This document shows positions 1-6,108 of a stretch of DNA of 6,108 nt, piece by piece. The first letter of the stretch is position 1; each line of letters opens with the position of its first letter. The stretch covers positions 1 to 6,108 of the forward strand of contig JBILVB010000206.1 in assembly GCA_044370695.1 (NCBI GenBank). Reading direction: 5' to 3'. The position numbers and the translations under genes were made by a program. Source of the DNA: JBEIFW01 sp044370695 (GTDB lineage Bacteria > Actinomycetota > Acidimicrobiia > Acidimicrobiales > Ilumatobacteraceae). The notes beneath the pieces were generated by a model. The model was not told where the DNA came from. It saw only the letters and a program-made list of their open reading frames with translations, and made no database searches.

Positions 1-394
1 CAGCGAAGCGCGCCAACAGACAGCTGAGGCCGGGGGCGAAGGCGGCGCCGACCAACACGGTCCGTTCCGAACGCTCGGCATCCTTGCCCAGGTCCAGCAG
101 CTCTCGCGTGTCACGCAGATCGTCCGACGTGCTCACGACGTGCGCTCCGAGGGCGAGGGCCGAACGGGCGGCGGGGCCGTGGGGAGCCGGCATCGCCAAC
201 ACGACGACGTCACACGGTTCGATCGGGAACGCGCCCGACATCCCGCGGGCCGTGCCGGCGAGCGATGCCGCCACCTGCGCCGCTCGGCCGGCGGCCACGT
301 CGTGGAGCCGCACCTCGGCCACCTGGGGCGACACGGTGAGCTGGCGGGCCGCTCGCGCCCCGACAGCGCCGAGACCGACGACTGCGACCCGCAC
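1..394 (-). CDS. Partial NAD(P)-binding dehydrogenase, saccharopine dehydrogenase-like (N-terminal 131 residues)
   Basis: Reading the minus strand from the GTG at 394-392 gives 131 open codons that continue past the left edge. The protein opens with a Rossmann fold: strand RVAVVGLG, then the dinucleotide loop G7-L-G-A-V-G12, and an acidic D32 at the end of the second strand, where such enzymes bind the ribose of NAD(H). A second strand, CDVVVLAMPAP (61-71), and GAHVVSTSDD (83-92) follow the usual order. The segment GAAFAPGLSCLLARFA (116-131) resembles the APGLS-N-L-L stretch of saccharopine dehydrogenase-like proteins. Substrate specificity lies in the missing C-terminal part, so lysine metabolism should not be assumed; a homoserine- or aspartate-type dehydrogenase is possible. 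The start is fixed by the in-frame TGA directly before the GTG (397-395). The closest purine-rich sequence, AGGAG, lies 24 bases upstream, too far for a normal ribosome site, so translation probably depends on the preceding small gene. Confidence 0.75.
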   Translation of the reverse strand, partial: MRVAVVGLGAVGARAARQLTVSPQVAEVRLHDVAAGRAAQVAASLAGTARGMSGAFPIEPCDVVVLAMPAPHGPAARSALALGAHVVSTSDDLRDTRELLDLGKDAERSERTVLVGAAFAPGLSCLLARFA

Positions 395-532
395 TCAGGC
401 CGTCCGGTCGAACGGGATCTCCTGCCAACCGCCACGCTGCGGCGGCACGCCACCTCGCCCGCGCAGACGAACCAGCAGAGCGATGACAGCGGTTCCCGAC
501 ACGGCCAGGAGCGCTCGGCGTACGGCCTTCAC
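395..532 (-). CDS. 45-residue putative single-pass membrane microprotein, unrecognised
   Basis: This small frame runs from GTG at 532-530 to TGA at 397-395. The N-terminus is basic (VKAVRRALL), followed by a hydrophobic stretch, ALLAVSGTAVIALLV (about residues 7-21), then a basic patch RLRGRG (22-27), a glycine/proline-rich linker and a short polar tail with the motif GGWQEIPFD (34-42). This is the pattern of a very small inner-membrane protein, with positive charge on both sides of the helix. Upstream extension is impossible because an in-frame TAG lies six bases before the GTG, inside the tRNA. There is no Shine-Dalgarno sequence: the bases before the start are the tRNA acceptor stem. The frame fills the gap between tRNA-Ile and the dehydrogenase almost exactly and stays in the dehydrogenase's reading frame. 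I do not recognise the family and infer no function. It could be a chance open frame in high-GC DNA, but the membrane-like composition and tight packing argue for a real gene. Confidence 0.6.
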   Translation of the reverse strand: MKAVRRALLAVSGTAVIALLVRLRGRGGVPPQRGGWQEIPFDRTA

Positions 533-533
533 G

Positions 534-607
534 TGGGGCTAGCTGGAATCGAACCAGCGACCTTCACATTATCAGTGTGACGCTCTAACCAACTGAGCTA
601 TAGCCCC
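534..607 (-). tRNA. ileT: tRNA-Ile, anticodon GAT
   Basis: The minus strand folds into a complete 74-base cloverleaf. The acceptor stem GGGGCTA (607-601) pairs fully with TAGCCCC (541-535), with discriminator A at 534. The D stem is GCTC/GAGC around a loop containing GG. The anticodon stem TCACA/TGTGA holds the loop CTGATAA with anticodon GAT at 573-571, reading AUC and AUU. The T stem GCTGG/CCAGC carries the loop TTCGATT. No CCA is encoded; the bases after the discriminator are CGTG, so CCA must be added after 3' processing. The position after the gyrB-gyrA-DUF3566 cluster is typical of Actinobacteria. A tRNA-Ala often follows in other actinobacteria, but here a small reading frame begins one base later. 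The gene symbol follows common use for this locus and is less certain than the identity. Confidence 0.97.
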
Positions 608-621
608 GAACCGGGATCGGC

Positions 622-652
622 AGGCTACCCGCCGCGAACCCGATGGCGTCAA
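622..652 (-). promoter_or_regulatory. Putative housekeeping promoter of tRNA-Ile
   Basis: On the minus strand TTGACG (652-647) matches the -35 consensus in five of six positions. It is followed after 19 bases by TAGCCT (627-622), which fits the loose TAnnnT -10 of actinobacterial housekeeping sigma factors. The -10 ends 14 bases before the mature tRNA 5' end at 607, so initiation about seven bases downstream would leave a short leader for RNase P. The spacer is longer than the ideal 17 bases and the -10 is weak, so this is a reasonable but unproven site. The -35 contains the TGA stop of the DUF3566 gene (651-649). Confidence 0.4.
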
Positions 653-1404
653 CCGGGTACCGCAGGTCCGGCATGCGATGCGACGCCGGCGGCCACCGTG
701 GCGGCGGGCGGCGGGTCGTACGCGAGGACGACCTCTTCTTCGAGCACCGTCACCCGGATGCCGCCGACGAGGTCGGTGATGAGGTTGAACAAGATCGCTG
801 CCACGACACTCGCCGCCGTTCCCGCCAACGCGAGCACTGCGCCGAGCCACAGCGCCGCACGGAAGATGACGTCGCCCTGCAACTCGAACGTGTCGAGCGC
901 GAACAGCTCCTTCACGAACCCTTCGACGTTGGCGATCGTGCCGGTGGTCTCGGCGAGGTTCCACAGCAGCACCGACGCGACGAGCACCACGGCGTAGGCC
1001 ACCGCCCAGAACACGAGCGCCACCTTGAACACCGACCAGGCATCGACGCGACGCACCACCCGGGACACCTTTCGCACCCGCGGCCGGCGCATCCGCCATC
1101 GCTGCCACGCCGACGGCGCCGGCCGGACCGGCTCGTGCGCGGTTTCGACGACGGGCTCGACCAGTTCCGCCGGCGCCGGTGGGGCGGCTGCCGGTGCCGC
1201 GACCAGGCTCACCGGCTCGGCCGGCCAGGATGGGTCTGGCGTGTCGGGATGGGCGGGGGCCGCCATCGCCGCCCCCGCATCGTCGGCCGTGGGTTCGTTC
1301 CACGAGGAAGCCTCGCTCGGCGGCGCCCAGGAGGTGAACGGCAGGTCTGCGTCCACCGGAACGTCGCTCGGCCGCGGCGGTCGTTCATCGATCCGTTCGG
1401 CCAT
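649..1404 (-). CDS. DUF3566 family two-helix membrane protein of the gyrase locus
   Basis: The 251-residue product has a long N-terminal region (1-100) rich in proline, alanine and acidic residues, likely disordered. A basic, juxtamembrane segment follows (RWRMRRPRVRKVSRVVRRVD, 102-121). The first membrane helix lies at about 124-149. A polar loop contains VEGFVKELFALDTFELQG (160-177), and a second helix lies at about 183-208. It ends in NLITDLVGGIRVTVLEEE (207-224) and a Pro/Ala-rich tail. The two helices and the N-L-x-x-D-L-V-G-G-I/V motif after the second one match the DUF3566 family, which includes mycobacterial Rv0007 downstream of gyrA. Both ends are predicted to be cytoplasmic from the basic residues before helix 1. 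The family's role is not established. The ATG at 1404 was chosen because it follows the upstream stop by 10 bases; it has no Shine-Dalgarno sequence, so re-initiation after the upstream gene is likely. An ATG at 1446 in the same frame is an alternative that would overlap that gene. Confidence 0.88.
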   Translation of the reverse strand: MAERIDERPPRPSDVPVDADLPFTSWAPPSEASSWNEPTADDAGAAMAAPAHPDTPDPSWPAEPVSLVAAPAAAPPAPAELVEPVVETAHEPVRPAPSAWQRWRMRRPRVRKVSRVVRRVDAWSVFKVALVFWAVAYAVVLVASVLLWNLAETTGTIANVEGFVKELFALDTFELQGDVIFRAALWLGAVLALAGTAASVVAAILFNLITDLVGGIRVTVLEEEVVLAYDPPPAATVAAGVASHAGPAVPG

Positions 1405-1414
1405 CGGCGGGAGC

Positions 1415-1762
1415 TTACGGCGACGGGCTGTTCCGATGGCGGTCATCCGCAGGGGCCCAGACGAGTTCGGCGCGAGCTCGCGCCCGGGCACCTCCGACCT
1501 CGACGACGACCTCGACGACGTCACCGGACCGAACCACCGACGCCAAGGATGCGCCGTTGGCTGCGGCCAACGGCGCCGCTGGCGCACCCATCGCCACGCC
1601 GAGTGCCACGGCGTCTGCGGCGTTGCGGGCCCTGGCTGCGTCGACCGCCGCTGCCGACAACCGGCCGACCGCACTGAGCGACACCGCGGCGACCGCGGCC
1701 ACGGCCACCACGAGGACCGTCGCTCCTCCGGCCTCCGCGTTCAGGTTCGTACGACCAACCAC
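1415..1762 (-). CDS. TadE/TadG-like small secreted or pseudopilin-type protein
   Basis: The 115-residue product starts with a short polar leader (VGRTNLNAEAGG) followed by a hydrophobic helix, ATVLVVAVAAVAAVSLSAVG (14-33). The segment DAARARNAADAVALGVAMG (41-59) resembles the R-x-x-x-A-A-D-x-x-A-L helix that follows the membrane segment in TadE/TadG-like proteins. The C-terminal half has an alternating strand, DVVEVVVEVGG, and an R-A-R-A-R-A pattern before a short charged tail. The size and plan resemble the actinobacterial small TadE-like proteins (Rv3654c type), which normally sit beside the tad pilus or type II/IV secretion ATPase genes. None of those genes is present here. The start is GTG at 1762-1760 and is well supported by GGAGG six bases upstream. 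The assignment rests on architecture and short motifs, not on a full family match, so a generic single-pass secreted protein is the main alternative. Confidence 0.72.
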   Translation of the reverse strand: MVGRTNLNAEAGGATVLVVAVAAVAAVSLSAVGRLSAAAVDAARARNAADAVALGVAMGAPAAPLAAANGASLASVVRSGDVVEVVVEVGGARARARAELVWAPADDRHRNSPSP

Positions 1763-1768
1763 GACACA

Positions 1769-1773
1769 CCTCC
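1769..1773 (-). promoter_or_regulatory. Ribosome binding site of the TadE/TadG-like gene
   Basis: GGAGG on the minus strand lies six bases before the GTG at 1762. It is the only strong, well-spaced Shine-Dalgarno sequence in the window and decides this start. It also indicates that this gene is translated independently of gyrA, unlike gyrA, DUF3566, the microprotein and the dehydrogenase, which all lack one. Confidence 0.8.
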
Positions 1774-1784
1774 GGTCCTGCGAG

Positions 1785-1819
1785 GCGGCGGACGCCGCAA
1801 GCGAGCGACCCCAGGTCGC
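1785..1819 (-). other. Two tandem GC-rich hairpins in the gyrA / TadE-like gap
   Basis: In transcript order, GCGACC pairs with GGTCGC across a three-base loop (1819-1805). Then GCGGCG faces CGCCGC across two bases (1798-1785), realistically a five-pair stem with a four-base loop. Neither is followed by a run of T, so these are not canonical intrinsic terminators. The second ends 12 bases before the GGAGG at 1773-1769. They could mark mRNA processing or weak attenuation after gyrA, but short palindromes also arise by chance in DNA this rich in G and C. Confidence 0.35.
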
Positions 1820-1829
1820 CCGGGTGCGC

Positions 1830-4352
<2,523 letters not shown>

Positions 4353-4353
4353 C

Positions 4354-6108
<1,755 letters not shown>

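Noticed and set aside
84..580. Plus-strand frames of about 150 codons at the left end
   Set aside because: They run through the antisense of tRNA-Ile or of the dehydrogenase Rossmann fold, and their composition is low-complexity Arg/Ala/Thr/Ser.
1405..1674. N-terminal extension of the DUF3566 protein up to 1674
   Set aside because: The extra 90 residues are Arg/Trp/Ser-rich shadow sequence overlapping the TadE-like gene in another frame. The ATG at 1404, just after that gene's stop, is more credible.
643..1677. Plus-strand open frames opposite the DUF3566 and TadE-like genes
   Set aside because: They are Arg/His-rich, have no recognisable domains, and cover minus-strand genes with clear membrane helices and family motifs.

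Overview
The window looks like a chromosomal stretch from a high-GC actinobacterium, and every gene I can support is on the minus strand. The lineage call rests on the gyrB-gyrA-DUF3566-tRNA-Ile order, which is characteristic of Actinobacteria, on the GyrA-box pair resembling the mycobacterial arrangement, and on the strong G/C third-position bias. A deep-branching class such as Acidimicrobiia is my guess, not something the sequence proves.

Read in the direction of transcription (from 6108 down to 1), the layout is as follows. First comes gyrB, missing its N-terminus at the window edge. After a single spacer base comes a complete gyrA of 840 residues. A 67-base gap with two tandem GC-rich hairpins leads to a 115-residue TadE/TadG-like protein that has a strong ribosome binding site. 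Ten bases later a two-helix membrane protein of the DUF3566 family begins. Its stop codon lies inside a plausible -35 box for the next gene, a tRNA-Ile(GAT). One base after the tRNA discriminator, a GTG opens a 45-codon reading frame for a small membrane protein. Its TGA is followed directly, in the same frame, by the GTG of a dinucleotide-binding dehydrogenase that runs off the left edge.

GyrB and GyrA form DNA gyrase (A2B2), which introduces negative supercoils using ATP. The tight coupling of the two frames fits equal production of the subunits. DUF3566 proteins are conserved membrane companions of the gyrase locus in Actinobacteria, with no settled role. The TadE/TadG-like gene does not belong to gyrase function and is the main departure from the usual locus order.

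I see no mobile element, CRISPR array, rRNA or transferred island. The most interesting parts are the tRNA / small-protein junction, where tRNA 3' processing alone would create a nearly leaderless mRNA, the orphan TadE-like gene in the gyrase locus, and unusual residues around the quinolone-binding region of GyrA.
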